64,000 nt of DNA, from NCBI GenBank assembly GCA_934512105.1, contig CAKSWQ010000005.1, positions 1-64,000 on the forward strand, written 5' to 3'. A program made the position numbers and the translations under genes. This document shows positions 24,247 to 31,852 of the stretch, piece by piece; positions within the stretch are counted from its first letter, which is position 1, and each line of letters starts with the position of its first letter. Below the pieces are notes generated by a model, which saw only the letters and a list, made by a program, of their open reading frames with translations, was not told where the DNA came from and ran no database searches. Source of the stretch: an uncultured Faecalibacterium sp. GTDB lineage: Bacteria > Bacillota > Clostridia > Oscillospirales > Ruminococcaceae.

Positions 24247-25191
24247 TCAGTCCTTCTTCTCTGCGGTGCGGGCGAAGAAGTTGGCAAGGACGGCACCGGA
24301 AATGTTATGCCACACCGAGAACACAGCGCCGGGGATGGTTGCCAGCGGATACTGTGCAAAGTGAGCAGCGGCCAGCGAGGTGGCCAGACCGGAGTTCTGC
24401 ATACCGACCTCGATAGAGATCGCGCGGCACTTGGTGGAATCCAGTTTCAGCAGCTTGCCCACGCCAAAGCCGGTGAGGTAGCCCAGCAGGTTGTGCAGGA
24501 TGACCACGGCAAGGATCAGCAGGCCGCTGGTCATGATCTTAGCAGAGTTTGCAGACACAACAGCGCAGATGATGAGCACGATGGCGGTGGTGGAGATCAG
24601 CGGCAGCACCCGGACAGCGTTCTGGGTGAAGGCGTGGAAGAAGTGGTTGACCACAAAGCCCAGTGCGATGGGAACCAGCACCACCTTGACGATGGACAGG
24701 AACATACTCATGGGGTTCACATCCACGCGCTGACCGGCATACAGCAGGGTGAGCAGCGGGGTGAGGAAGGGGGCCAGTACGGTGGAAACGGCAGTCATGC
24801 CGACGGACAGTGCAACGTCGCCCTTGGACAGATAGGTCATCACGTTAGAGGAAGTGCCGCCGGGGCAGGTGCCCACAAGGATGACGCCGATGGCCAGCTC
24901 GGTGGGCAGGTGGAACACCTGCGTCAGCGCCCATGCAAGGAAGGGCATCAGGGTGAACTGTGCAATGCAGCCGATGATCACGTCCTTCGGGCGGCTGAAC
25001 ACCACCTTGAAGTCCTCCGGCTTCAGGGTAAGACCCATGCCGAACATGACGATGCCCAGCAGGGTGTTGACCCACGCGGTCTTTACTACGCTGAAGGTGG
25101 CGGGGAACAGCAGTGCCAGTGCCGCCACCACAATGACGATGGCCGCCATGTACTTGCCCACAAAATCGCTTACTTTTTCCAATGTTTTCAT
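24247..25191 (-). CDS. BASS-family (bile acid:sodium symporter-like) transporter
   Basis: A 314-residue, ~10-segment membrane protein. Conserved pieces are MFGMGLTLKPEDFK, the crossover-helix region VGTCPGGTSSNVMTYLSKGD and IEVGMQNSGLATSLAAAHF, all classic BASS signatures including the Na+-site EVGMQNSG. The start is MKTLEK at 25191 with GGAG 8 bases upstream; the longer reading to 25410 runs through regulatory DNA. Bacterial members move pantoate, 2-keto acids or bile acids. A T-box leader lies directly upstream on the same strand, so expression should respond to an uncharged tRNA, pointing to an amino-acid-related substrate. Confidence 0.9.
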   Translation of the reverse strand: MKTLEKVSDFVGKYMAAIVIVVAALALLFPATFSVVKTAWVNTLLGIVMFGMGLTLKPEDFKVVFSRPKDVIIGCIAQFTLMPFLAWALTQVFHLPTELAIGVILVGTCPGGTSSNVMTYLSKGDVALSVGMTAVSTVLAPFLTPLLTLLYAGQRVDVNPMSMFLSIVKVVLVPIALGFVVNHFFHAFTQNAVRVLPLISTTAIVLIICAVVSANSAKIMTSGLLILAVVILHNLLGYLTGFGVGKLLKLDSTKCRAISIEVGMQNSGLATSLAAAHFAQYPLATIPGAVFSVWHNISGAVLANFFARTAEKKD

Positions 25192-25212
25192 GATGATACT
25201 CCTTTTTCCTTG

Positions 25213-25372
25213 GGTGTATCTGAAAAGTCGAAAATTTAGCCTATTTCTACAATCACAGCTGGATTTTGCGTGAATCAGCCTTGAAATCCACAAAGGATTC
25301 CTGCGGCTGTTTGCCTTAAATCCCGCTTGTGCTTGCGAAATATTCGTCATTTTCTTTGTTTTCAGATACACC
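25213..25372. repeat. 160-base segment bounded by a perfect 14-bp inverted repeat
   Basis: GGTGTATCTGAAAA at 25213-25226 and TTTTCAGATACACC at 25359-25372 are exact inverted copies around an AT-richer, gene-less core. It sits between the T-box terminator and the BASS start, so it is transcribed as leader. It could be a small MITE or a long-range leader stem. Confidence 0.55.
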
Positions 25373-25434
25373 TTACACTTATTTTTGCGGATGCAAAGGC
25401 AATGAAACATCCGGAAAATGGCTTTCCCGCAAAC

Positions 25435-25712
25435 AAAAACGCCTTTGCCCCTTACGGTTCGTAAGAGACAAAGGCGTATAAGCTCCTCTGCGGTACCACT
25501 CTTATTGCCGGTGCAAAGCCCGGCCCCTCAGTGCGCATCCAACAATGCGCGGCCCGTGATAACGGGGGCCTGCCGTTCCTGCTTACTGGGGCGGATCCAC
25601 CGCCCATTCAGCCGGAAAGCTCGGAGAGGATCTTCCCGCGGACGCCCTGCACTGTCTTGCACCAGCCGACAGCTCTCTGCAGCATTCTTTCCGGGTACTC
25701 TTTCTCGTCATA
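25435..25712 (-). promoter_or_regulatory. T-box riboswitch controlling the BASS transporter
   Basis: On the minus strand: an ACGAGAAAGAGTA start (~25708), a stem I region with AGAGAGCTGTCGGCTGGTGC, then CAGTAAGCAGGAACGG. The T-box sequence AGAGTGGTACCGCAG (about 25486-25500) follows. The competing terminator stem at 25440-25476 (CGCCTTTG...CAAAGGCG) has a T run. All parts are in order. The specifier lies near GGGAAGATCCTCTCC at about 25629; ATC (Ile), GAT (Asp) and CTC (Leu) are all readable, so the amino acid is not settled. Confidence 0.85.
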
Positions 25713-25734
25713 GCCGAATATTTCACTGCCACGG

Positions 25735-25763
25735 AGTATACTCCCCTCGGGGGCTGAAGTCAA
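25735..25763 (-). promoter_or_regulatory. promoter of the T-box leader
   Basis: On the minus strand TTGACT (25758-25763), 17-base spacer, TATACT (25735-25740), placing the start of transcription just ahead of the T-box element. Confidence 0.8.
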
Positions 25764-25863
25764 GAGACGTGACCCCTCTGTTTTTTCATCTGGTTCACAT
25801 CATGAGTGAAAACTGTTCAGCCAAGGATCGTCCGACCGGCTTTGCCGGGCGTGGGTCCTTTAT

Positions 25864-25898
25864 AAAAAAGGCGAAGTGACCGCTGGCCACTTCACCTT
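25864..25898 (-). terminator. terminator of serC-serA
   Basis: On the minus strand GGTGAAGTGGCC pairs with GGTCACTTCGCC, followed by TTTTTT, 25 bases after the serA stop. Confidence 0.85.
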
Positions 25899-25922
25899 TT
25901 GGTGTCTTATGTATTTTTGCTG

Positions 25923-27083
25923 TTACAGGATGCGCACCCGGATGACGGCGGGGATGCTGCTCAGCTTCTCGCTCAGGCGGGCATCTACGGCACCGGTGGC
26001 ATCCAGCATGGTGTAGGCCATGTTCTTTTTGCTCTTGTTCACCATGTTTTCAATGTTCAGGCCCGCCTCGGTGGTCAGGGCGGTGATCTGGCTGATCATG
26101 CCCGGCTCGTTCTTGTGGATGATGCAGATGCGCTTGCCGCCGGCGCGGGGCTGGTGCACCTCCGGCAGGTTGACCGAGTGGGCAATGTTGCCGTTGCGCA
26201 GGTAATCGCTCAGTTCCTGCGCCGCCATGATGGCGCAGTTGTCCTCGGCTTCCGGGGTGGAAGCGCCAAGGTGCGGGGTGCACACGATGCCGGGACGGCC
26301 GAGAATGGCCTCGGAGGGGAAGTCGGTCATGTAGCCGGACACCTTGCCGTTGTCCATGGCCTCCAGCAGGGCGGCGGTGTTCACCAGCTCGCCGCGGGCG
26401 TAGTTCAGGATCTTGACGCCGTCCTTGCACAGGGCAAGGGTCTGGGCGTTGATGGTGTCCTTGGTGGTGGGCAGGTAGGGCACATGGATGGTGATGTAGT
26501 CGCACAGGGGCAGCATATCGTTCAGGTTTACGCAGTGGTGCACCTGACTGCTCAGGTTCCATGCGGCCTCAATGGAGATGTAGGGGTCGTAGCCGTAGAC
26601 CTCCATGCCCAGCTCGATGGCGCAGTTTGCCACCCGGGAGCCGATGGCACCCAGACCGATGACGCCAAGGGTCTTGCCCTTGATCTCGTTGCCCACGAAC
26701 TGCTTCTTGCCCTTTTCCACGCTCTTTGCCATGGCGGGATCACCGGCCAGTCCCTGACACCACTGGGCGGCGGCGGCCACGTTGCGGCTGCCCGCGATGA
26801 GCATCCCGACGACCAGTTCGGCCACAGCGTTGGCGTTGGCACCCGGGGTGTTGAACACCACGATGCCCTGCTCGCTGCAGCGCTCCAGCGGGATATTGTT
26901 CACACCCGCACCGGCGCGGGCGATGGCCAGCAGATTATCGTTGAAGGTAGTGTTCAAAAGGTCGGCGCTGCGCACCAGAATGCCGTCCGGGGCATCGGCA
27001 TCCACCGAGACATCGAACTGGTTCTTGGGCAGCTTTGCCAGCCCCACCGGGCTGATGGCGTTGAGCGTTTTAATGGTGTACAT
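25923..27083 (-). CDS. serA: D-3-phosphoglycerate dehydrogenase
   Basis: Oxidises 3-phosphoglycerate to 3-phosphohydroxypyruvate, first step of serine synthesis. A 386-residue protein with the 2-hydroxyacid dehydrogenase fold: VIGLGAIGSRVANCAIELGM is the NAD loop, NYARGELVNTAALLEAM carries the catalytic Arg region and VCTPHLGASTPEAEDNCA the catalytic His. The C-terminal ~75 residues (RICIIHKNEPGMISQITALT) are an ACT domain, the usual serine-feedback module. This is the short SerA form. It lies 15 bases after serC in the same operon. Confidence 0.95.
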   Translation of the reverse strand: MYTIKTLNAISPVGLAKLPKNQFDVSVDADAPDGILVRSADLLNTTFNDNLLAIARAGAGVNNIPLERCSEQGIVVFNTPGANANAVAELVVGMLIAGSRNVAAAAQWCQGLAGDPAMAKSVEKGKKQFVGNEIKGKTLGVIGLGAIGSRVANCAIELGMEVYGYDPYISIEAAWNLSSQVHHCVNLNDMLPLCDYITIHVPYLPTTKDTINAQTLALCKDGVKILNYARGELVNTAALLEAMDNGKVSGYMTDFPSEAILGRPGIVCTPHLGASTPEAEDNCAIMAAQELSDYLRNGNIAHSVNLPEVHQPRAGGKRICIIHKNEPGMISQITALTTEAGLNIENMVNKSKKNMAYTMLDATGAVDARLSEKLSSIPAVIRVRIL

Positions 27084-27098
27084 ATCTGAAACCCCTCT

Positions 27099-28181
27099 TT
27101 ATGCATTCTCTTTGCGGAACTTCTCCATGAAGTCCACCAGCTTGTCCACGCCCTCGGCAGGCATGGCGTTGTAGATGGAAGCGCGCATACCGCCTACCAG
27201 ACGGTGGCCCTTCAGGTTCACAAAGCCCGCCTCGGTGGCCTCGGCGCAGAACTTTTTGTCCATGTCTGCGTTGGGGCTGGTAAAGGTGACGTTCATGGTG
27301 CTGCGGTAGCGGTGCTCCACCGGGTTCGTGAAGAACTCCTGCCCGTCCAGATAGTCATACAGCACCTTGGCCTTGGCTTCGTTGATCTTTTGCATATTGG
27401 CCAGACCGCCGATGTCGTTTTCCAGATACTTGAGCACCAGACCGGTCATGTAGATGCACCAGCACGGCGGGGTGTTGTACATGCTGTCCTTCGCCAGCAG
27501 GGTGGTGTAGTTCATCATGGTGGGCACGTTGTCGGCGGCGTGACCCAGCAGGTCGTCCCGGATGATGGCAATGGCCATACCGGCGGGGGCTACGTTCTTC
27601 TGCACGCCAAAGTAGATGCAGCCGTACTTGCTCACGTCCACCGGCTTGGAAAGGATCATGGAGCTCATATCCGCCACCAGCGGCACGCCCTCTACCTGCG
27701 GCAGCTCCACAAACTGGGTGCCGAAGATGGTATTGTTCTGGCAGATGTGGACGTAGCTGGCGTCCTTGTCGTAATCAATAGCGTTTACATCCGGGATATA
27801 AGTGAAGTTTTTATCCTTACTGGACGCTACGATCTTGGCCTCACCGAACTTGGCGGCTTCCTTGGCGGCCAGACCCGAGAAGTTGCCGGACACGATGTAG
27901 TCCGCCTTGCCGGTGGTCATAAAGTTCAGCGGCACCATGGCAAACTGCTGGGTAGCGCCGCCCTGAAAGAAGCCCACCTTGTAGTTATCCGGGATATTCA
28001 TCACCCGGCGCAGGGAGGCCTCGGTGTCCTTGATGATGGCATCGAACCACTTGCTGCGGTGGCTCATCTCCATCACGCTCTGACCGCTGTCGCCGTATTC
28101 CAGCAGCTCGGCCTGTGCCTGCCGCAGCACCTTTTCGGGCAGCATGCTGGGGCCTGCGCTGAAGTTATATACTCGTGCCAT
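27099..28181 (-). CDS. serC: phosphoserine aminotransferase
   Basis: Transaminates phosphohydroxypyruvate to phosphoserine with glutamate. 360 residues, starting MARVYNFSAGPSMLPEKVL at 28181 with AAGGAGAGG upstream; an open frame extends to 28583 but has no ribosome site and crosses the promoter. The family start FSAGPSxLP, GNFSGLAAKEA and FGVQKNVAPAG (PLP-binding Lys) are present, and the C-terminus contains LKGHRLVGGMRASIYNA. Co-transcribed with serA. Confidence 0.96.
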   Translation of the reverse strand: MARVYNFSAGPSMLPEKVLRQAQAELLEYGDSGQSVMEMSHRSKWFDAIIKDTEASLRRVMNIPDNYKVGFFQGGATQQFAMVPLNFMTTGKADYIVSGNFSGLAAKEAAKFGEAKIVASSKDKNFTYIPDVNAIDYDKDASYVHICQNNTIFGTQFVELPQVEGVPLVADMSSMILSKPVDVSKYGCIYFGVQKNVAPAGMAIAIIRDDLLGHAADNVPTMMNYTTLLAKDSMYNTPPCWCIYMTGLVLKYLENDIGGLANMQKINEAKAKVLYDYLDGQEFFTNPVEHRYRSTMNVTFTSPNADMDKKFCAEATEAGFVNLKGHRLVGGMRASIYNAMPAEGVDKLVDFMEKFRKENA

Positions 28182-28263
28182 AATGAACCTCTCCTTTTCC
28201 TGTGATACACCTATCACGCAGCACCGCCTGTTTTGCGGTGCGTCTGTTGCTTTCCGTAGCCGT

Positions 28264-28293
28264 AGTATACCGGTTTTTCCATGCCGAAAACAA
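28264..28293 (-). promoter_or_regulatory. putative promoter of serC-serA
   Basis: On the minus strand TTGTTT (28288-28293), 18-base spacer, TATACT (28264-28269), about 80 bases before serC. A small hairpin (GCACCGC/GCGGTGC, 28220-28240) lies in the leader. Confidence 0.5.
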
Positions 28294-28433
28294 GAGCATC
28301 TTTGCACAAAGATATGGCCCCTGTATCCCGGTTGATGGCACAAAGCATACAAATGTACGCCGTGCAGGAACAAAATATAAGACAATTGTAAAAGATATGC
28401 ACTATCCCTTGGTTTCATGCGGATTTTCCACCC

Positions 28434-28462
28434 TTGCATCTTTGGTGAAAATGCGGTATACT
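28434..28462 (+). promoter_or_regulatory. putative promoter of the BlaI-like gene
   Basis: TTGCAT (28434-28439), 17-base spacer, TATACT (28457-28462). The dispersed repeat at 28492 lies between this promoter and the gene. Confidence 0.55.
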
Positions 28463-28491
28463 GGGAATGCTGAGACAAATGTAAAAGAAAT

Positions 28492-28720
28492 AACTCCCTC
28501 AGGCAAAGCCGATAGGCTTTGCCAGCTCCCTCGGGGAGGGAGGCTCTGGCGGGTACCCCTTCCGTCTTGCCGCTTCGCGTCAAGCCACCTTCCCCAAGGG
28601 GACGGCTTTAGTGGTGGCGGGAAACTTCGCGGCATTGCCATAAGGCGTCCCCTTGGGGGAGCTGGCTGCGAACGTAGTGAGCAGACTGAGGGGGTATTTC
28701 GGGAGCGCCTGAGAGGGCGT
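28492..28720. repeat. dispersed intergenic repeat, long form
   Basis: Begins AACTCCCTCAGG and ends CAGACTGAGGGGGTA near 28696, then a short GGGAGCGCCTGAGAGGGCG piece that matches the 4518 copy in reverse. Internal blocks CCACCTTCCCCAAGGGGACGG and GGCGTCCCCTTGGGGGAGCT recur in the copies at 40968 and 62475. Confidence 0.75.
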
Positions 28721-28753
28721 GCCCACTAAAAAATATTTACGGAGGTACAACAG

Positions 28754-29176
28754 ATGTACGGCTTACCGGATACCCTGCGGCCGCTTTCGGCGGCGGAAGA
28801 ACAGGTGATGCTTGCCGTGTGGGCGTGCCCGGGCGCGGCGGTGCGGCGGGACATCAGCCAGAAGCTCAAAGCCACCGGCTGGGCGGCAGCCACGGTGCTG
28901 AATTTTCTCTACCGATTGGAGGAAAAAGGCTGGGTCAGGTCGGCAAAGCAGGGCAACTGCAATGTATATGTGCCGCTGGTCACCCGGCGGGCTTACGGCG
29001 TGTACTGTATGCGGCAGCGGCTGGACACCCTGTTTGACGGCGACCTTGCTGCCGCCGTCCATGCGCTGGTAAGCGAGAGCGGCTGCTCTCAGAGCGCCTT
29101 GGAACAGGCCATCCGGGTGCTGGAGGAGAAGCATCAGGAGACCGAGGAGTACGACCTGTACGACCCCTACGGCTGA
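28754..29176 (+). CDS. BlaI/MecI/CopY-family winged-helix repressor
   Basis: A 140-residue regulator. The N-terminal ~80 residues are the winged helix (LSAAEEQVMLAVWACPGAAV, DISQKLKATGWAAATVLNFLYRLEEKGWV), the characteristic BlaI reading. The rest (~80-125) is a helical dimerisation domain, and the last ~15 residues are acidic. GGAGG precedes the ATG. No BlaR1-like metalloprotease sensor or beta-lactamase is adjacent, so the signal and targets are unknown; it may act alone like CopY or on distant genes. Confidence 0.85.
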   Translation: MYGLPDTLRPLSAAEEQVMLAVWACPGAAVRRDISQKLKATGWAAATVLNFLYRLEEKGWVRSAKQGNCNVYVPLVTRRAYGVYCMRQRLDTLFDGDLAAAVHALVSESGCSQSALEQAIRVLEEKHQETEEYDLYDPYG

Positions 29177-29294
29177 ATTGTTTTATTTTTGTTTACAAAT
29201 GGTTGGTTGACACCGAAATATCCGTTCTGTAATATAAAAGCTATTGAAAAATGAGAAACTGATATGGACGAATAGGAAAGGAGCAGCCAGACAC

Positions 29295-30653
29295 ATGGAT
29301 CATTTGCAGAATGTATTAAGCTACTTCGACCAGCAGCAGCCCCTGTGTGCAGAGCATGACCGCATCCCAAAGGACCTCTATCGGGAGTTCGGGGTCAAGG
29401 CGGGCTTGCGCGATGAGACCGGCAAGGGCGTGCTGGCAGGCCTGACCAACATCTCGGACATCCGGGCGTTCCAGTATGTGGACGGGGTCAAGCACCCGGC
29501 AGACGGTCAGCTGCTGTACCGCGGCTATGACGTAAAGGACCTGATCAACGGCAGCCGCGGCAGCCGCTTTGCCTTTGAGGAGGCGGGCTATCTGCTGCTG
29601 TTTGGTCAGCTGCCCACCCCGGAGCAGCTGGAGCAGTTCTGCGCGGTGCTGGGCGAGTGCCGCACCATGCCCACCAACTTTACCCGCGATGTCATTATGA
29701 AGGCACCCAGCCACGATATCATGAACAGCATGGCGCGCAGCGTGCTGACGCTGGCCTCCTACGACCCCAAGGCGGCAGATTTAGATACCGCCAACGTGCT
29801 GCGCCAGAGCATCCAGCTGGCGGGCATCTTCCCCATGCTGGCGGTGTACAGCTACCACGCCTATAATCACTACGAAAAAGACGCCAGTATGTATATCCAC
29901 CGCCCGGACCCCAGCCTTTCCACCGCAGAGAACTTTTTGCGGATGCTGCGCCCGGATATGCAGTACACCCCGCTGGAAGCCCGCGTGCTGGACGTGGCGC
30001 TGCTGCTGCACGCCGAGCACGGCGGCGGCAACAACTCCACCTTTACCACCCGCGTGGTCACCTCCTCCGGCACCGACACCTACTCGGCCATGGCGGCGGC
30101 GCTGTGCTCCCTCAAGGGCCCGCGCCACGGCGGTGCCAACCTGATGGTCATGCACATGATGCAGAACATCCGGGACAACCTCCACGATATCGAGGACGAC
30201 GAGGAACTGGAAGCCTACCTGAAAAAGCTGCTCCATGGCGAGGCCTTCGACCGCAAGGGTCTGATCTACGGCATGGGTCACGCCGTCTACTCCCTCAGCG
30301 ACCCGCGTGAGGTGGTGTTCAAGGGCTATGTGGAGCAGCTTGCCCACGAAAAGGGCCGGGACAAGGATCTTTCCCTCTACACCCGCATCGAGCGCATGGC
30401 ACCCCAGCTGATCGCGCAGGAGCGCAAGATCTTCAAGGGCGTCAGCCCCAACGTGGACTTTTACAGCGGCTTTGTGTACGAGATGCTGGGCATCCCCATG
30501 GAGCTGTACACCCCGCTGTTTGCCGTGGCGCGCGTCATGGGCTGGAGCGCCCACCGCATCGAGGAGCTGCTCAGCGCCAACAAGATCATCCGCCCGGCCT
30601 ACAAGAGCCTTGGCGGCACCCACGATTATATCCCGCGCAGCCAGCGGGCATAA
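29295..30653 (+). CDS. citrate synthase family protein
   Basis: Condenses acetyl-CoA and oxaloacetate. 452 residues from MDHLQNVLSYF (29295, GGAG 11 bases upstream); an in-frame ATG at 29244 lacks a ribosome site. Key parts: LLYRGYDVKDLI, the first catalytic His in LHAEHGGGNNSTF, the second in YGMGHAVYSLSDPR and the catalytic Asp in SPNVDFYSGFVYE. This is the hexameric-type Gram-positive enzyme with an N-terminal helical extension. Methylcitrate synthase activity cannot be excluded. No aconitase or isocitrate dehydrogenase adjoins it. Confidence 0.92.
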   Translation: MDHLQNVLSYFDQQQPLCAEHDRIPKDLYREFGVKAGLRDETGKGVLAGLTNISDIRAFQYVDGVKHPADGQLLYRGYDVKDLINGSRGSRFAFEEAGYLLLFGQLPTPEQLEQFCAVLGECRTMPTNFTRDVIMKAPSHDIMNSMARSVLTLASYDPKAADLDTANVLRQSIQLAGIFPMLAVYSYHAYNHYEKDASMYIHRPDPSLSTAENFLRMLRPDMQYTPLEARVLDVALLLHAEHGGGNNSTFTTRVVTSSGTDTYSAMAAALCSLKGPRHGGANLMVMHMMQNIRDNLHDIEDDEELEAYLKKLLHGEAFDRKGLIYGMGHAVYSLSDPREVVFKGYVEQLAHEKGRDKDLSLYTRIERMAPQLIAQERKIFKGVSPNVDFYSGFVYEMLGIPMELYTPLFAVARVMGWSAHRIEELLSANKIIRPAYKSLGGTHDYIPRSQRA

Positions 30654-30684
30654 AAGGAACTCCCCGCTGCACAGTAACGATTAT

Positions 30685-30736
30685 GAAAGAAAGACACCGG
30701 ACAGCCTTGCAGGCCGCCGGTGTCTTTCTTTTTATA
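30685..30736. terminator. bidirectional terminator between citrate synthase and the MBL gene
   Basis: AAAGAAAGACACCGG pairs with CCGGTGTCTTTCTTT around ~20 bases, serving convergent genes. Confidence 0.85.
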
Positions 30737-30745
30737 AAAATAGTT

Positions 30746-31852
30746 TTATTTGATGCAGCTTGCGCAGGGGGTATAGCCTGCGGCAATGGCTTCGTCATAG
30801 CTGGAAAAGAGGACTTGATTCTTTTCCGCAGGCAGGTTGGCGCAGGTGGGCAGATGGAACTTTTTGCTGTTCACGTTGCCGATGTAGGCCTGCTGTGCCG
30901 TGCTGGAGGACGACGGGTCGGTGGGGTTCAGCTGGCTGTCCGGCACAAAGTGCTCGGTGCCCACGGTGAAGTTCTGGCCGTCGCTGCCAATGGTAATGGT
31001 GCCTTGCAGGTCGGTGCGGTAGACGTCCACCTTTGCGTCCCGCAGGATGCTCAGGGTCTCCTCGTGCGGGTGGCCGTACTTGTTGCCCGTGCCGCAGGAG
31101 ATGACGCCCATTTCCGGCAGAACAGCGTTCAGAAACAGGTAGCCGGTGCTGGTGCTGGAGCCGTGGTGCCCTACTTGCAGCACATCCGCTTTCAGGTTGG
31201 CACCGCTGTTTACAAGGTCGGTCTCGGCGGTCTTTTCCATGTCGCCGGTCAGCAGAAAGCTGGTGTTGTCGTAGTCGATGCGCAGCACCAGCGAGGTGTT
31301 GTTGGTGTCGCTGTACCCGGTCACCGGGCCCAGCAGGGTAACGGTGGCACTGCCCAGCGGCCAGACCGTGCCCACGGAGGGCACCTCCAATTGCAGCCCC
31401 TGCTGCCGGGTGTATTTGACAAAATCGTTGAAGCATTTGGTGGAGGCTTCCGTCACCGGGCTGTAAGCATGCCCTGCCGGGAACTTTGCCATTACGGCGG
31501 CAAGACCGCCCACATGATCCTCGTGGGCGTGGGAGCAGAACACATATTGCAGCTGCTCCACCCCCTGCTTTTGCAGGTAGGATACCACCAGACTGCCGTC
31601 GTCCACGTTGCCGCCGTCGTAGAGCATGAACTGCCCGTCACACTCCACCAGTACGCTCAGCGCCTGCCCTACATCAATGAAGTGCATCTCAAAGGGCTGG
31701 CTTGTCCCGGTGGAGGGCTTGACGATGTGTCCGCCGTTGCTGTCACAGGCGGTAAGCCCCAGCGCCAGCACAGCGGCCAGCGCCAGCGCAGCCAGCCGTA
31801 GGAACAGGCGGCGGGGGAGCAGAGTTACTTTTTCTTCTTTCCAGTTTTCCAC
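30746..31852 (-). CDS. ComEC/Rec2-type metallo-beta-lactamase-fold lipoprotein
   Basis: A 368-residue exported protein. After a basic start, the hydrophobic stretch LRLAALALAAVLALGLTAC ends in a lipobox Cys. The metallo-beta-lactamase domain spans ~50-280: IDVGQALSVLVEC, FCSHAHEDHVGGLAAVM (HxHxDH metal site), LTGDMEK and QVGHHGSSTST are exactly the ComEC C-domain motifs. The C-terminus holds NSKKFHLPTC...YTPCASC, a small Cys/His zinc-ribbon-like module. The start is GTG at 31852, overlapping the ygiQ 3' end by 28 bases. Likely an extracellular nuclease or phosphodiesterase. Confidence 0.85.
   Translation of the reverse strand: MENWKEEKVTLLPRRLFLRLAALALAAVLALGLTACDSNGGHIVKPSTGTSQPFEMHFIDVGQALSVLVECDGQFMLYDGGNVDDGSLVVSYLQKQGVEQLQYVFCSHAHEDHVGGLAAVMAKFPAGHAYSPVTEASTKCFNDFVKYTRQQGLQLEVPSVGTVWPLGSATVTLLGPVTGYSDTNNTSLVLRIDYDNTSFLLTGDMEKTAETDLVNSGANLKADVLQVGHHGSSTSTGYLFLNAVLPEMGVISCGTGNKYGHPHEETLSILRDAKVDVYRTDLQGTITIGSDGQNFTVGTEHFVPDSQLNPTDPSSSSTAQQAYIGNVNSKKFHLPTCANLPAEKNQVLFSSYDEAIAAGYTPCASCIK

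Noticed and set aside
28182-28583. N-terminal extension of serC up to 28583
   Set aside because: It runs through the dispersed repeat and the serC promoter; the family N-terminus begins exactly at 28181 with a strong ribosome site.
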